DNA of 64,000 nt from Parasedimentitalea marina (GTDB lineage Bacteria > Pseudomonadota > Alphaproteobacteria > Rhodobacterales > Rhodobacteraceae). The notes below the pieces were generated by a model. The model ran no database searches and had not been told where the DNA came from. It worked only from the letters and a program-made list of their open reading frames with translations. The stretch spans positions 3,596,001 through 3,660,000 of the forward strand of contig NZ_CP033219.1 of assembly GCF_004006175.1 (NCBI RefSeq), written 5' to 3'. Numbering within the stretch: the first letter of the stretch is position 1; each line of letters opens with the position of its first letter. The position numbers were made by a program, and so were the translations under genes. Below are positions 52,025 through 61,863 of this stretch, one piece after another.

Positions 52025-53197
52025 ATGTTTGCTGTTTTCAAGCCCGCCCGCAAGGTCGCACTCGCGGCTATCGTCGCTGTTTCTTCAATTGCTCTGAGTG
52101 CCTGCGACCCCATTAGCACAGGTGGAGGCCCGTCGATCAATACGTCCAAGCCGGTTCCGGTGGCATTGTTAGTGCCGCGCGGGTCAGGCCAGTCCGGAGA
52201 TGAAGTTCTGGCCCAGAGCCTGGAAAACGCGGCGCGCATGGCCATTGCTGATTTGCAGGGCATTCAGATTGATCTGAAAGTCTATAACACGGCCGGCAAT
52301 GCACAGACTGCCGCCGCGGCCGCGACGCAGGCGGTAAACGACGGGGCGCTTATTATTTTAGGTCCGCTTTACGCCGAAGCTGCCAATGCGGCGGGTTTGG
52401 CTGCGGCCAAACGCAACGTGAATGTGCTCGCCTTTTCCAACAATTCGGCGATTGCCGGCGGCAATGTATTTATTCTCGGCTCGACCTTTGACAACACTGC
52501 CCGGCGCCTGGCCAGCTATGCCGCCAGTCAAGGCAAGGGAAACATGCTGGTGGTCAGCGGCAACGATGCCTCTGGCGAGGCCGGCCGCACCGCCATTTCA
52601 AATGCAGCAGCCGCCACCAGTGCCAATGTTGTCGGCAGTGTCAGCTATGAATTGTCGCAACAGGATGTGATCAATTCCATCCAGACAATCCGAAACGCTG
52701 CCAGCAGCAATGGGGCCACGTCGATCTTTATGACCGCCACCACAGTCGGCGCGTTGCCACTGCTAACGCAACTTCTGCCAGAAGCCGGACTTGACCCGTC
52801 GACCACCCAATATATCGGACTGACCCGGTGGGACATTCCAGCGCAGAACCTGGCGTTGCCCGGTGTTCAGGGCGGTTGGTTTGCGCTGCCAGACCCTGCC
52901 AAATCCCAACAATTCCGCAGCCGTTACACCGCCACTTACGGCGATGCGCCAGGCCCCATTGGCGGTTTGGCTTATGATGGTATCGCCGCAATTGGCGCCT
53001 TGGTCGGCGCGGGTAACTCTAATGCCTTAACCGGCGCCGCGCTGACCCAAGGTGCTGGCTTTCAAGGGGTAAACGGGATCTTCCGCCTGCGTCCCGATGG
53101 CACCAATGAGCGCGGCCTGGCCGTTGCAACAATCCAAGAACAGAAGGTGGTCGTCATTGACCCAGCTCCAAGCAGCTTCTCCGGCGCCGGATCGTGA
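52025..53197 (+). CDS. lppC: Penicillin-binding protein activator, LppC/LpoA-type lipoprotein
   Basis: A 390-residue outer-membrane-directed lipoprotein. The signal ends in the lipobox LSAC, with the lipidated cysteine at about residue 28. A periplasmic-binding-protein-like domain follows, beginning VPVALLVPRGSGQSGDEVLA. In other bacteria LpoA-type proteins stimulate PBP1. The divergent rsmI-yraN block supports this identity. glnD begins within its 3' end. Confidence 0.85.
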   Translation: MFAVFKPARKVALAAIVAVSSIALSACDPISTGGGPSINTSKPVPVALLVPRGSGQSGDEVLAQSLENAARMAIADLQGIQIDLKVYNTAGNAQTAAAAATQAVNDGALIILGPLYAEAANAAGLAAAKRNVNVLAFSNNSAIAGGNVFILGSTFDNTARRLASYAASQGKGNMLVVSGNDASGEAGRTAISNAAAATSANVVGSVSYELSQQDVINSIQTIRNAASSNGATSIFMTATTVGALPLLTQLLPEAGLDPSTTQYIGLTRWDIPAQNLALPGVQGGWFALPDPAKSQQFRSRYTATYGDAPGPIGGLAYDGIAAIGALVGAGNSNALTGAALTQGAGFQGVNGIFRLRPDGTNERGLAVATIQEQKVVVIDPAPSSFSGAGS

Positions 53198-55985
53198 TCT
53201 GGCGGCCGAGGCCGTAACCCGCTACCCGCACGCCTCGGGGCCATTGGTCTGCGATCCGCACGAGATTTTTGATACCTCGAAAATCCGGGCACAGATCGCA
53301 GATCTGGCCACGGACCGGGACAACACAGCGCTTCGGAGTGAAGTCGTCTCGCTGTTGCGGGACGCCAATAAAGCTGGACGCAAGGTGATTGCCGATGGCT
53401 TTGCCAAGGCGCCGTTCGACTCGCGGCCGGTGACCCGATCCTACACCTATTTGACCGATGGGCTGGTGACTTCGGCCCTGTTCGCGGCCAGCGAGTTCAT
53501 GCATCCACTGGCGAACCCGACACGCGGAGAGCGCATTGCTGTGCTGGCTGTTGGAGGCTATGGGCGCGGGGAAATGGCGCCCTCGTCAGACGTTGATCTG
53601 TTGTTCCTGACCCCATACAAAATCACCGCCTGGGCCGAAAGCGTCATTGAATCGATGCTTTATATTCTGTGGGATCTCAAGCAAAAAGTCGGCCACGCCA
53701 GCCGGACGATCCAGGACTGTCTGCGCCTGGGCCGCGAAGATTTCACCATTCGCACCGCTATGCTGGAGCACCGCTTTCTGGCTGGTGATGAACCGCTGGG
53801 CGACGAGCTGGACGAACGGCTAAAGAGTGACCTGTTTCAGGGCACCGCCTATGAGTTCATCGAGGCCAAGTTGAGCGAGCGCGAGGCGCGCCATATCAAG
53901 CAAGGCCAGCGCTATATGGTCGAGCCCAACGTCAAAGAGGGCAAAGGGGGCCTGCGCGATTTGCAGTCCATGTACTGGATCGCCAAATACCTGTATCAGG
54001 TGCATGACACCGCTGAACTGGTGCCTCTGGGGCTGTTCGAACCCGAAGAATACGATCTGTTTGCCAAAGCCGAGAACTTTCTCTGGGCGGTGCGCTCGCA
54101 TCTGCACCTGCTAACCGGGCGCCCAACCGAGGTGCTGTCGTTTGACATGCAGGTCGAGGTCGCCGAGCGGATGGGATATCAAGATGTCGCAGGACGCCGG
54201 GCCGTAGAGATCTTTATGCAGGATTACTTTCGTCAGGCTACCACGGTGGGGGATCTGACGCGTATTTTCCTGACCAAACTGGAAGCCACCCACCAGAAGA
54301 GTGCACCACTGCTGGAGCGGCTGTTTCGCCGCCGCCCACGCACCAAACTTGGCTATAAGGTGGTCAACAACCGGCTCGACATTTCCAACCCTGACGAATT
54401 TCTCTTGGATAAGCTGAACCTGCTGCGATTGTTTCAGGAAGCTTTGCGCACCGGGATGCTGATCCACCCCGACGCAATGCGCCTGGTGACGGCCAATCTG
54501 GATCTGATCGACGACAAGTTCCGCAACACCTCTGAGGCCCGGCAGATCTTTCTGGACCTGCTGTTGAAGCACGGCAACCCGGAACGGGCGCTGCGCCGGA
54601 TGAATGAACTGGGGGTGCTGTCGGCATTTTTGCCGGAGTTTGCGCCCATCGTAGCGATGATGCAGTTCAACATGTATCACTCTTATACGGTGGACGAGCA
54701 CACCATTCAGGTGATTTCGAACTTTGCCGCCATTGAGCGCGAAGAGCTGGAAGACGAGCTGCCGCTGAGTTCCAAAATCATGCGCAAAGGATTGAACCGC
54801 AAGGTTTTGATGGTGGCGATGCTGCTGCATGACATTGGCAAAGGCCAGCCTGTTGATCACTCGATCCTGGGGGCCCAGATTGCCCGCAAAGTGGCCCCGC
54901 GACTGGGGCTGAACAAGGCCGACAGCGAAACAGTGGAATGGCTGGTGCGCTATCACCTGCTGATGTCCGACATGGCGCAAAAACGCGACATTGCCGACCC
55001 ACGGACAGTGCGGGCCTTTGCCAAGGCTGTGAAAACGGTGAAACGGCTGGACCTGCTGACGGTTCTGACGGTCTGTGATATTCGCGGTGTAGGCCCGGAT
55101 ACCTGGAACAACTGGAAGGCCGCCCTGTTGCGGTCCTTGTATAAGCAGACCCGCGAGGCGCTGGAAAACGGTATGGAGGCGCTGAACCGTGAACAGCGGG
55201 GTGCTGAGGCCAAAAAGAACCTGCGGGCTGCCTTACCGGATTGGCCCAAGGCCCTGCTCAAGAAAGAAGTCGCGCGCCATTACCCGCCCTATTGGCAGGG
55301 TCTGCACATCACCGGTCATGTCGATTTTGCCGAAATGCTGCGTGAGCTGGAGGAAAGCGACGCGCCCAACGGAATTGTCATCCGGCTGTTTCCCGACGAA
55401 GACCGCGATGCCACGCGCGCCTGTTTTGTGATGCCCGATCACCCCGGCATCTTCTCACGCGTGGCTGGTGCGCTGGCGCTGGTTGGGGCCAATGTGGTCG
55501 ATGCCCGCTCGTACACCACCCAAGATGGCTATGTCACTGATGCCTTCTGGATTCAGGATGCCGATGGCAGCCCCTTTGAGGCGTCGCGCCTGCCGCGTCT
55601 AAGCCAAATGATCCGCAAGACGCTGAATGGTGAAGTGGTGGCACGGGATGCCTTGAAATCACGTGACAAGATCAAGAAACGCGAACGCGCCTTCCAGGTT
55701 CCGACCCATATCACCTTTGATAACGAAGGATCCGAGATCTACACCATAATCGAGGTCGACACCCGCGACCGGCCCGGGTTGCTGTTCGATCTGGCCCGGA
55801 CCTTTGCCACCACAAACGTCTATGTCGCCAATGCGGTGATCGCGACCTATGGTGAACAGGTGGTAGACACCTTTTATGTCAAGGATATGTTCGGGTTGAA
55901 ATACCACGCCAAGTCAAAGCAGGATTTCCTTGAGAATAAACTGCGCGTGGCAATCACAGACGGCGCAAAACGGGCCCAAACATGA
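53157..55985 (+). CDS. glnD: Bifunctional uridylyltransferase/uridylyl-removing enzyme
   Basis: A protein of about 942 residues that uridylylates and deuridylylates PII proteins in nitrogen control. The nucleotidyltransferase motif is VGGYGRGEMAPSSDVDLLFL, the HD domain has MLLHDIGKGQPVDHSILG, and two C-terminal ACT domains begin at FVMPDHPGIFSRVAGALALV and EVDTRDRPGLLFDLART. The TTG at 53157 (MTQLQAASP) with AAGGTGG upstream is the probable start, overlapping lppC by 41 bases; an ATG at 53097 would give 962 residues. Its stop overlaps murJ by ATGA. Confidence 0.93.
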   Translation: MTQLQAASPAPDRDLAAEAVTRYPHASGPLVCDPHEIFDTSKIRAQIADLATDRDNTALRSEVVSLLRDANKAGRKVIADGFAKAPFDSRPVTRSYTYLTDGLVTSALFAASEFMHPLANPTRGERIAVLAVGGYGRGEMAPSSDVDLLFLTPYKITAWAESVIESMLYILWDLKQKVGHASRTIQDCLRLGREDFTIRTAMLEHRFLAGDEPLGDELDERLKSDLFQGTAYEFIEAKLSEREARHIKQGQRYMVEPNVKEGKGGLRDLQSMYWIAKYLYQVHDTAELVPLGLFEPEEYDLFAKAENFLWAVRSHLHLLTGRPTEVLSFDMQVEVAERMGYQDVAGRRAVEIFMQDYFRQATTVGDLTRIFLTKLEATHQKSAPLLERLFRRRPRTKLGYKVVNNRLDISNPDEFLLDKLNLLRLFQEALRTGMLIHPDAMRLVTANLDLIDDKFRNTSEARQIFLDLLLKHGNPERALRRMNELGVLSAFLPEFAPIVAMMQFNMYHSYTVDEHTIQVISNFAAIEREELEDELPLSSKIMRKGLNRKVLMVAMLLHDIGKGQPVDHSILGAQIARKVAPRLGLNKADSETVEWLVRYHLLMSDMAQKRDIADPRTVRAFAKAVKTVKRLDLLTVLTVCDIRGVGPDTWNNWKAALLRSLYKQTREALENGMEALNREQRGAEAKKNLRAALPDWPKALLKKEVARHYPPYWQGLHITGHVDFAEMLRELEESDAPNGIVIRLFPDEDRDATRACFVMPDHPGIFSRVAGALALVGANVVDARSYTTQDGYVTDAFWIQDADGSPFEASRLPRLSQMIRKTLNGEVVARDALKSRDKIKKRERAFQVPTHITFDNEGSEIYTIIEVDTRDRPGLLFDLARTFATTNVYVANAVIATYGEQVVDTFYVKDMFGLKYHAKSKQDFLENKLRVAITDGAKRAQT

Positions 55986-57532
55986 AACCCATAAAACTGC
56001 TATCCGGATTCCTGACTGTAGGGTTCTGGACACTGGCCAGCCGGGTGTTGGGCTTTGCCCGCGAGATCCTGCTGACTGCCTATGTCGGCCCCGGTCCGGT
56101 CATGGATGCCTTTGTCGCGGCGTTTCGCCTGCCCAACATGTTCCGCCGGTTCTTTGCCGAGGGCGCCTTTAACGCGGCCTTTGTGCCGATGTTCGCCAAA
56201 AAGCTAGAGGCGGGCGAGGACGCGCAGGGGTTTGCCCAAGCAGCGTTCAATCTGCTGTTACTGGCGGTTTTGGTTCTGGTGGGGCTGGGCATGGTGTTCA
56301 TGCCCGGGTTGGTCTGGGTCACGGCCCAGGGCTTTGCTGGTGATGCGCGGTTCGACATGACCGTTGGCTTTGGCTACATCGTCTTTCCCTACATTCTGTT
56401 CATGTCACTGGCAGCGCTGTTTTCCGGTGTGCTGAATGCCATGGGGCGCTTTGCCGCCGCTGCCGCCGCTCCGGTGCTGCTGAATATCTTTGCCTGCACC
56501 GCCATGGTGGTGGGGGCTGTGGTTGGCGGCGAGGTAATCAACTGGCTGATCTGGACCATTCCAGTGGCCGGCCTGGCGCAATTGGCACTGGTTTGGACGG
56601 CCGCCGGGCGGGCCGGCATTCGCCTGCGCCCCGGCCGCCCAGGCCTGTCCCGCGAGATGCGCAACCTGGTGCGGGTCGCCGTTCCGGCTGCGCTGGCCAT
56701 GGGTGTCACCCAGATCAATCTGGTGGTTGGCCAAGTGGTGGCCTCGGATATCGAGAACGCCGTAAGCTGGCTGTTTGTTGCAGATCGGCTGTATCAACTG
56801 CCGCTGGGTGTGGTTGGCATCGCCGTGGGCATTGTGTTGCTGCCGGACCTGTCTCGCCGGTTGCGCGCCGGTGACGACAGTGGTGCACGGGATGCACTAT
56901 CGCGGGCCGGAGAGTTCTCTCTGATGCTGACGATCCCTTCCACCGTGGCCTTTCTGGTGATGCCGCTGCCGCTGGTGTCGGTGCTGTATGAACGCGGTGC
57001 AACCGGCCCCGACGATGTTGCCGCCATTGCCCTAGCAGTCGCAGTCTATGGCGTGGGCCTACCCTCGTTCGTGTTGCATAAACTGCTGCAACCGCTCTAT
57101 TTCGCCCGCGAGGATACCCGGTCTCCGTTCCACTACGCGCTGGTGGCGATGGTGGTGAACGCAGCCCTGGCCTTTGGCCTGAAACCAGTGGTGGGATGGA
57201 TCGCACCTGCCATCGCAGCCTCGGCCGCCGGCTGGGTGATGGTGGCACTGCTGGCGTTCGGGGCCCGCGGCATGGGTGAAGTGGCCCGGTTTGACGCACG
57301 CTTTCACCGCCGTGTCTGGCGGATCGTGGCGGCCTCGGTGGTGATGGGTGCGGTGCTGCTTGCAGCAGTCACAGGTTTTGACTGGGCCTTTGCCCTGCCC
57401 CGCTGGCGCTATCTGGCACTGTTCGGACTGATTGTGCTGGGTGCAGTCAGCTATTTCGGCGCCGGTCAGATGCTGGGCGCTTTTCGGCTGGGTGACCTAA
57501 AACGCGCCATGCGCCGTGGCGGCCAAACATGA
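55982..57532 (+). CDS. murJ: Lipid II flippase MurJ
   Basis: A 516-residue polytopic membrane protein of the MOP superfamily, flipping lipid II to the periplasm. LASRVLGFAREILLTAYVGP, then AFVAAFRLPNMFRRFFAEGA and NAAFVPMFA, are typical MurJ segments. About 14 helices are predicted by eye. It starts within the glnD stop (ATGA), so it is co-translated with GlnD, an arrangement often seen in alphaproteobacteria. Confidence 0.95.
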   Translation: MKPIKLLSGFLTVGFWTLASRVLGFAREILLTAYVGPGPVMDAFVAAFRLPNMFRRFFAEGAFNAAFVPMFAKKLEAGEDAQGFAQAAFNLLLLAVLVLVGLGMVFMPGLVWVTAQGFAGDARFDMTVGFGYIVFPYILFMSLAALFSGVLNAMGRFAAAAAAPVLLNIFACTAMVVGAVVGGEVINWLIWTIPVAGLAQLALVWTAAGRAGIRLRPGRPGLSREMRNLVRVAVPAALAMGVTQINLVVGQVVASDIENAVSWLFVADRLYQLPLGVVGIAVGIVLLPDLSRRLRAGDDSGARDALSRAGEFSLMLTIPSTVAFLVMPLPLVSVLYERGATGPDDVAAIALAVAVYGVGLPSFVLHKLLQPLYFAREDTRSPFHYALVAMVVNAALAFGLKPVVGWIAPAIAASAAGWVMVALLAFGARGMGEVARFDARFHRRVWRIVAASVVMGAVLLAAVTGFDWAFALPRWRYLALFGLIVLGAVSYFGAGQMLGAFRLGDLKRAMRRGGQT

Positions 57533-57550
57533 CCCCAGCAAGAGACCGCC

Positions 57551-57626
57551 ACCGCGCCGCGCGATAGCGCGGCGCCACGCCCAACGCCTGGGGGCTCATC
57601 TGTGATGAGCCATCAGGGGGCGGGAG
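57551..57626. repeat. Intergenic repeat family C, third copy
   Basis: CGCGCCGCGCGATAGCGCGG and CGCCACGCCCAACGCC are followed by the hairpin GGCTCATC-TGT-GATGAGCC and GGGGGCGGGAG. Its hairpin differs from the 29.7 kb copy only by changes that keep base pairing. It lies between murJ and the rhomboid gene and may end both transcripts. Confidence 0.75.
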
Positions 57627-57649
57627 AGCCTGTTTCAGGCGCGCCCTGA

Positions 57650-58336
57650 TTAGTCACGGTGGATCTTACCGCGCATCCGCGCCCAACCGCCGGGGGCCAG
57701 GAAAAACGACAAGCCAAACCCTGTGGCAAAGCCTGCTAGATCCGCCACCCAATCTTTTTGGCCACCAAAGATCAGGCCAAAAATCAATTGTATGCCCAGA
57801 AGAAACGCAATCAGTGTAAAGGCGCGGCTTTGCTGGGCGCCGACCAGCGCCAGCGACCGCCATAAGATATAGGTAAAGGCACCAATCAGGCCATAAACGG
57901 CAGGAAAGCCTCCAAACAGCGGAAACTGCGCGTTCACCAGCACCGCGTATCCCAGTGCCCCGCCAATGCCGGACAGCAAGAAAATCACCACCATGGCCAG
58001 ATCGCCCATGACCTCGCCCACCATTTTGCCCATCGCCAGCACAAAGACACAGACAAACAGCGCCTGGGTAAAGGCGCCGTGCACAAAGGCATATGAGACA
58101 AAGCGGATCAGGTGCTCAGCCGGCCAGTGCCCCGTCTCCCACATCCACCAGAAAATCTCGCTGGAAAATCCATAGACCTGCAGGGCCTCTAGCCGCCACC
58201 CAACCGCGCCGGGGCCGCCGATGATACCGCGGGCACCCAGCGAGAATGTCGCTTCGATCCCCATGATAACCAGAACCAGCGCCACCACAGCAGGCGGCAA
58301 AGAATTAACCGGGGAGGGATTGGGATTGCTGCTCAT
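57650..58336 (-). CDS. Rhomboid-fold membrane protein lacking catalytic residues
   Basis: A 228-residue polytopic protein with about six helices and the rhomboid core pattern. The first conserved motif is FVSYAFVHGAFTQALFV, then FGGFPAVYGLIGAFTYILW, then WVADLAGFATGF. In active rhomboids the second motif is GxSGxxYGLxG and the third contains AHLGGF. Here the nucleophilic serine position is phenylalanine (GGFPAVYG) and the histidine position is aspartate (ADLAGF). It is therefore probably a pseudoprotease with a chaperone or binding role. AAGGAG precedes the ATG. Confidence 0.8.
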   Translation of the reverse strand: MSSNPNPSPVNSLPPAVVALVLVIMGIEATFSLGARGIIGGPGAVGWRLEALQVYGFSSEIFWWMWETGHWPAEHLIRFVSYAFVHGAFTQALFVCVFVLAMGKMVGEVMGDLAMVVIFLLSGIGGALGYAVLVNAQFPLFGGFPAVYGLIGAFTYILWRSLALVGAQQSRAFTLIAFLLGIQLIFGLIFGGQKDWVADLAGFATGFGLSFFLAPGGWARMRGKIHRD

Positions 58337-58459
58337 ATGATAACTCCTTAGCCACTATTGGCCGTGTTTGACCTTCACAGACCTTAGCGCCTGTTGACGA
58401 TGGTCGAACCCATGGGTAAGCCACCGGGGATCGTAATTCCAGACAGGAGTTATCGCCAG

Positions 58460-59488
58460 ATGAGCGAAACCAGTTTTACCCCACGTGTGTTCTCGGGCAT
58501 TCAGCCGTCCGGCAACCTGCATCTGGGCAACTACTTGGGCGCAATCAAGCGCTTTGTTGATATGCAGGGCTCGGACTTCGAGACCGTTTATTGCATGGTG
58601 GACCTGCATGCGATCACTGTCTGGCAAAACCCCCAGGACCTGATGAAATCCACCCGCGAGCTTTGCGCAGGGTTCATTGCCAGTGGCATCGACCCCGAGC
58701 AATCGATTCTGATCAACCAAAGCCAGGTCCCCGAACACGCCCAACTGGCCTGGATCTTCAACTGTGTCGCCCGCATGGGCTGGATGCAGCGGATGACTCA
58801 GTTCAAGGACAAGGCCGGTAAAAACTCGCAGAACGCCTCATTGGGGCTGTTTGCCTATCCGGCGCTGATGGCAGCTGACATCCTGGTCTATCACGCCACC
58901 CATGTCCCCGTGGGAGAGGATCAGAAACAGCACCTGGAACTGACCCGCGACATCGCGGCCAAGTTCAACCATGACTATGGCGTTGATTTCTTCCCGATGA
59001 CCGAACCGGTGATCGAGGGCGCAGCCACCCGGGTGATGAGCCTGCGCGACGGGTCCAAGAAAATGTCGAAATCGGACGCCTCGGACGCCAGCCGCATCAA
59101 CATGACCGATGATGCCGACACCCTGGCCAAGAAGATCCGCAAGGCAAAAACTGATCCGGATGCGCTGCCAAGCGAGGCCAAAGGACTGGAGGCCCGCCCC
59201 GAAGCGCGAAACCTGATCAATATTTACGCTGCACTGAACGACCAAACCGTCGACGCGGTGCTGGCTGAGGTTGGCGGCAAGCAATTTGGTGAGTTCAAAC
59301 CAATGCTGGCCGATCTGGCCGTCGCCAAGCTGGCGCCAATTGCGTCTGAGATGGCAAGGTTGATGAATGATCAAACAGAGATTGACCGCATCCTTGCTCG
59401 TGGTGCAGAACGGGCGCGAGATATCACTGCGCCGATTCTGCGCAAGACATATGACATTGTCGGCATGGTTCCACCGGCCGCATTGTAA
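58460..59488 (+). CDS. trpS: Tryptophanyl-tRNA synthetase
   Basis: A 342-residue class Ic aminoacyl-tRNA synthetase. The HIGH-type motif is [18 protein letters not shown] and the KMSKS loop is [29 protein letters not shown] and [12 protein letters not shown] line the tryptophan/ATP pocket. The ATG at 58460 gives the usual [14 protein letters not shown]-terminus; the frame is open 66 bases upstream. Transcribed divergently from the rhomboid-like gene. Confidence 0.96.
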   Translation: MSETSFTPRVFSGIQPSGNLHLGNYLGAIKRFVDMQGSDFETVYCMVDLHAITVWQNPQDLMKSTRELCAGFIASGIDPEQSILINQSQVPEHAQLAWIFNCVARMGWMQRMTQFKDKAGKNSQNASLGLFAYPALMAADILVYHATHVPVGEDQKQHLELTRDIAAKFNHDYGVDFFPMTEPVIEGAATRVMSLRDGSKKMSKSDASDASRINMTDDADTLAKKIRKAKTDPDALPSEAKGLEARPEARNLINIYAALNDQTVDAVLAEVGGKQFGEFKPMLADLAVAKLAPIASEMARLMNDQTEIDRILARGAERARDITAPILRKTYDIVGMVPPAAL

Positions 59489-59546
59489 TAACTGAACGAC
59501 CACAAGCCCTTACACGTTGTTTGGGCGACATACTGGAGATAATCGG

Positions 59547-59753
59547 ATGGCCAACGGCACCGTAAAATGGTTTAACGCAACTAAAGGTTTCGGCTTTATT
59601 GAGCCAGAAGCAGGCGGAAAAGACGTATTTGTACACATCTCTGCTGTTGAGCGTTCGGGCCTGAACGGCCTCAACGACAACCAGAAAGTGTCTTACGAGC
59701 TGGAAACTGGCCGTGACGGCAAAGAATCTGCTGGTTCGCTGAAACTGCTGTAA
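59547..59753 (+). CDS. Cold-shock domain protein, second paralogue
   Basis: A 68-residue CspA-type protein with RNP1 KGFGFIEP and RNP2 DVFVHISAV. It differs from the copy at 13.0 kb mainly in the C-terminal half, ending GSLKLL instead of VGIALA. CTGGAGATAATCGG precedes the ATG at 59547, which is preferred to an ATG ten codons earlier. A strong terminator follows. Confidence 0.95.
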   Translation: MANGTVKWFNATKGFGFIEPEAGGKDVFVHISAVERSGLNGLNDNQKVSYELETGRDGKESAGSLKLL

Positions 59754-59788
59754 GGCAGATCTTGCGGCTTTCGCTGCAATCCTATTTA

Positions 59789-59818
59789 GGGCCGCCCTTT
59801 TCCAAGGGCGGCCCTTTT
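59789..59818 (+). terminator. Intrinsic terminator of the second cold-shock gene
   Basis: GGGCCGCCCTT-TTCC-AAGGGCGGCCC is a perfect 11-bp stem with a tetraloop, followed by TTTT. It lies 35 bases after the stop. Confidence 0.92.
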
Positions 59819-59936
59819 CGTTCTGCATGATCAAAAACGCGAAGCTCCCGCCCGTTCTGGCGGCCTACAAGAGGCCCCCAATCCAGTTGGGCATGGCAGC
59901 GCACCTATCGGCGCGCTGCGGGTGCCCGGAGCGCGG

Positions 59937-60533
59937 TCAGAGCCCGTTTAGCCCGTTTAGTGTCAGGTTGGCGACGGTGCTGGCATAGGCCTCGCGAGCC
60001 TGAGATCCTGCACCTGAGTTCCACATGTAATACCAGTTCAGCATGCCAAACACTGACATGGTCGCCGCACGCAATTTGGCGGCATCATCGGCAAAGACCT
60101 GCGGGGCGGCGCGGTTGAGCGTATCGCTGAGGAATTGAACCAACTCACGCTGATACGCCCTGAGCAATTTCTGCTGATCGTCAGGCAAGGCAGACATGGC
60201 ACTGATTTGCACCTGATGTTCGTGATCCGCCCCCTGATAGGCCTGCAAGATCCCGGCCACGATCCGGTGCAGTTGCTGATCCGGCTGTATGTCCTGCAGG
60301 TCAATGCCGCAAACGCGGTCACGCAGGTCACGCAAATAACAGTCGAGGATGTCAAACAAGATGGCGTCCTTGCTGTCATAGTAGTGATAGATATTGGCCT
60401 TTGAGATCCCACATTCGCGCGCCAGTTGCGACATCGAGGCACGGTCAAACCCCTGATCTGCAAACACCTTGGCTGCGGATTTCAGGATTTGACTGCGTTT
60501 TTGGTCGTGATCTTTGGCTATGGTGCGGGCCAT
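59937..60533 (-). CDS. paaR: TetR-family regulator of phenylacetate genes, PaaR-like
   Basis: A 198-residue TetR protein. The helix-turn-helix is in ASMSQLARECGISKANIYHYY, near residues 30-50. The ATG at 60533 (MARTIAKDHDQKRSQIL) lies four bases after the paaK stop; the frame is open further upstream inside paaK. Being the last gene of the paaG-paaI-paaK run, it is probably the repressor of this cluster; PaaR-type TetR regulators respond to phenylacetyl-CoA in other bacteria. Ligand not shown here. Confidence 0.8.
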   Translation of the reverse strand: MARTIAKDHDQKRSQILKSAAKVFADQGFDRASMSQLARECGISKANIYHYYDSKDAILFDILDCYLRDLRDRVCGIDLQDIQPDQQLHRIVAGILQAYQGADHEHQVQISAMSALPDDQQKLLRAYQRELVQFLSDTLNRAAPQVFADDAAKLRAATMSVFGMLNWYYMWNSGAGSQAREAYASTVANLTLNGLNGL

Positions 60534-60537
60534 GGCG

Positions 60538-61848
60538 TCACCCCTTTGAGCGGTTGTCGATGACACGAACCGCCTTGCCCTGAGAGCGGGCCACTGAGCC
60601 TGGATCGCCAACCAGGACCTCGGTCGAGACACCAACGATATCCTTGATCCGTTTGATCAGCATGCGCGAGGCGGCGGTCTTGGACAATTCATCCGCTGCG
60701 CCAGGCTCAGCCTCGACAAAGACCCGCATCGCGTCCATGCGGCCGGATTTGTAAAGCTCGATCTGAAAATAGGGCGCCAGCCCGCCCGTTGCCATCACCT
60801 GCTCTTCGACCTGGGTTGGAAACACATTCACCCCCCGCAGGATGATCATGTCATCCGAGCGCCCGGTGATCTTCTCCATCCGCCGCATTGAGCGCGCAGT
60901 GCCAGGCAGCAACCGGGTCAGGTCGCGGGTGCGGTAGCGGACCATGGGCAGGCCCTCTTTGGTCAGAGTGGTGAACACCAGCTCGCCCATCTCACCGTCC
61001 TCGCAGACCTCGCCGGTTTCGGGGTTGATGATTTCAGGATAGAAATGATCTTCCCAGATATGCAGCCCGTCTTTGGTTTCGACGCATTCATTGGCCACCC
61101 CCGGCCCCATGATTTCAGACAGCCCATAGATATCCACGGCGTGCATATCAAAGGCCGCTTCGACCTCGAGCCGCATAGCATTGGTCCAGGGCTCAGCCCC
61201 GAAGACACCAACCGACAGCGAGCTTTCGCGTGGGTCTAGCCCCTGTTTGTGAAACTGCTCTAGAATGTTCAGCATGTAGGACGGCGTGACCATAATGCCG
61301 TCGGGCTTGAAATCAGTGATCAACCCAACCTGTTTCTCGGTCTGGCCGCCCCCCATGGGGACCACTGTGGCGCCAAGCCGTTCAATCCCGTAATGCGCGC
61401 CCAGACCGCCGGTGAACAGCCCATAGCCATAGGCGTTGTGCACCATGTCGCCCCTGCGCAGCCCCGAGGCCCGGAGCGAGCGGGCCAGTAGATCGGCCCA
61501 ATTGTCGATGTCAGTCTGCGTATAGCCCACCACCGTGGCCTTACCGGTGGTGCCAGAGGAGGCGTGCAGACGGATAATCTGCTCCCGCGGGACCGCGAAC
61601 AGGCCGAAGGGGTAGTTGTCTCGCAGATCATTTTTGTAAGTGAAAGGGAATTTGGCCAGATCGGCCAATGTGTGCAGATCATCCGGGTGAACGCCGGCCG
61701 CGTCGAACCGCTGTTTGTACATGGCGACGTTATCATAGGCGTGGCGCAGCGACGTTTTCAGCCGTTGCAACTGCAAAGCGCGGATTTCATCCACCGACGC
61801 GATTTCGATTGGATCCAGGTCAGCCTTGTTTGGGGTCAGGTCCTTCAT
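60538..61848 (-). CDS. paaK: Phenylacetate-CoA ligase
   Basis: A 436-residue acyl-adenylate-forming enzyme activating phenylacetate with ATP and CoA. The P-loop is RLHASSGTTGKATVVGYT, VFGAEPWTNAMR is the family-specific region, and DIYGLSEIMGPGVANEC is the A5-type motif. The C-terminal domain begins near KITGRSDDMIILRGVNVFP. AAGGA precedes the ATG. It lies 15 bases after paaI on the same strand. Confidence 0.96.
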   Translation of the reverse strand: MKDLTPNKADLDPIEIASVDEIRALQLQRLKTSLRHAYDNVAMYKQRFDAAGVHPDDLHTLADLAKFPFTYKNDLRDNYPFGLFAVPREQIIRLHASSGTTGKATVVGYTQTDIDNWADLLARSLRASGLRRGDMVHNAYGYGLFTGGLGAHYGIERLGATVVPMGGGQTEKQVGLITDFKPDGIMVTPSYMLNILEQFHKQGLDPRESSLSVGVFGAEPWTNAMRLEVEAAFDMHAVDIYGLSEIMGPGVANECVETKDGLHIWEDHFYPEIINPETGEVCEDGEMGELVFTTLTKEGLPMVRYRTRDLTRLLPGTARSMRRMEKITGRSDDMIILRGVNVFPTQVEEQVMATGGLAPYFQIELYKSGRMDAMRVFVEAEPGAADELSKTAASRMLIKRIKDIVGVSTEVLVGDPGSVARSQGKAVRVIDNRSKG

Positions 61849-61863
61849 GGGGTCGTCCTTATC

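Noticed and set aside
54111..54980. 289-codon frame antisense to glnD
   Set aside because: It overlaps the nucleotidyltransferase/HD region of GlnD and shows only shadow composition.
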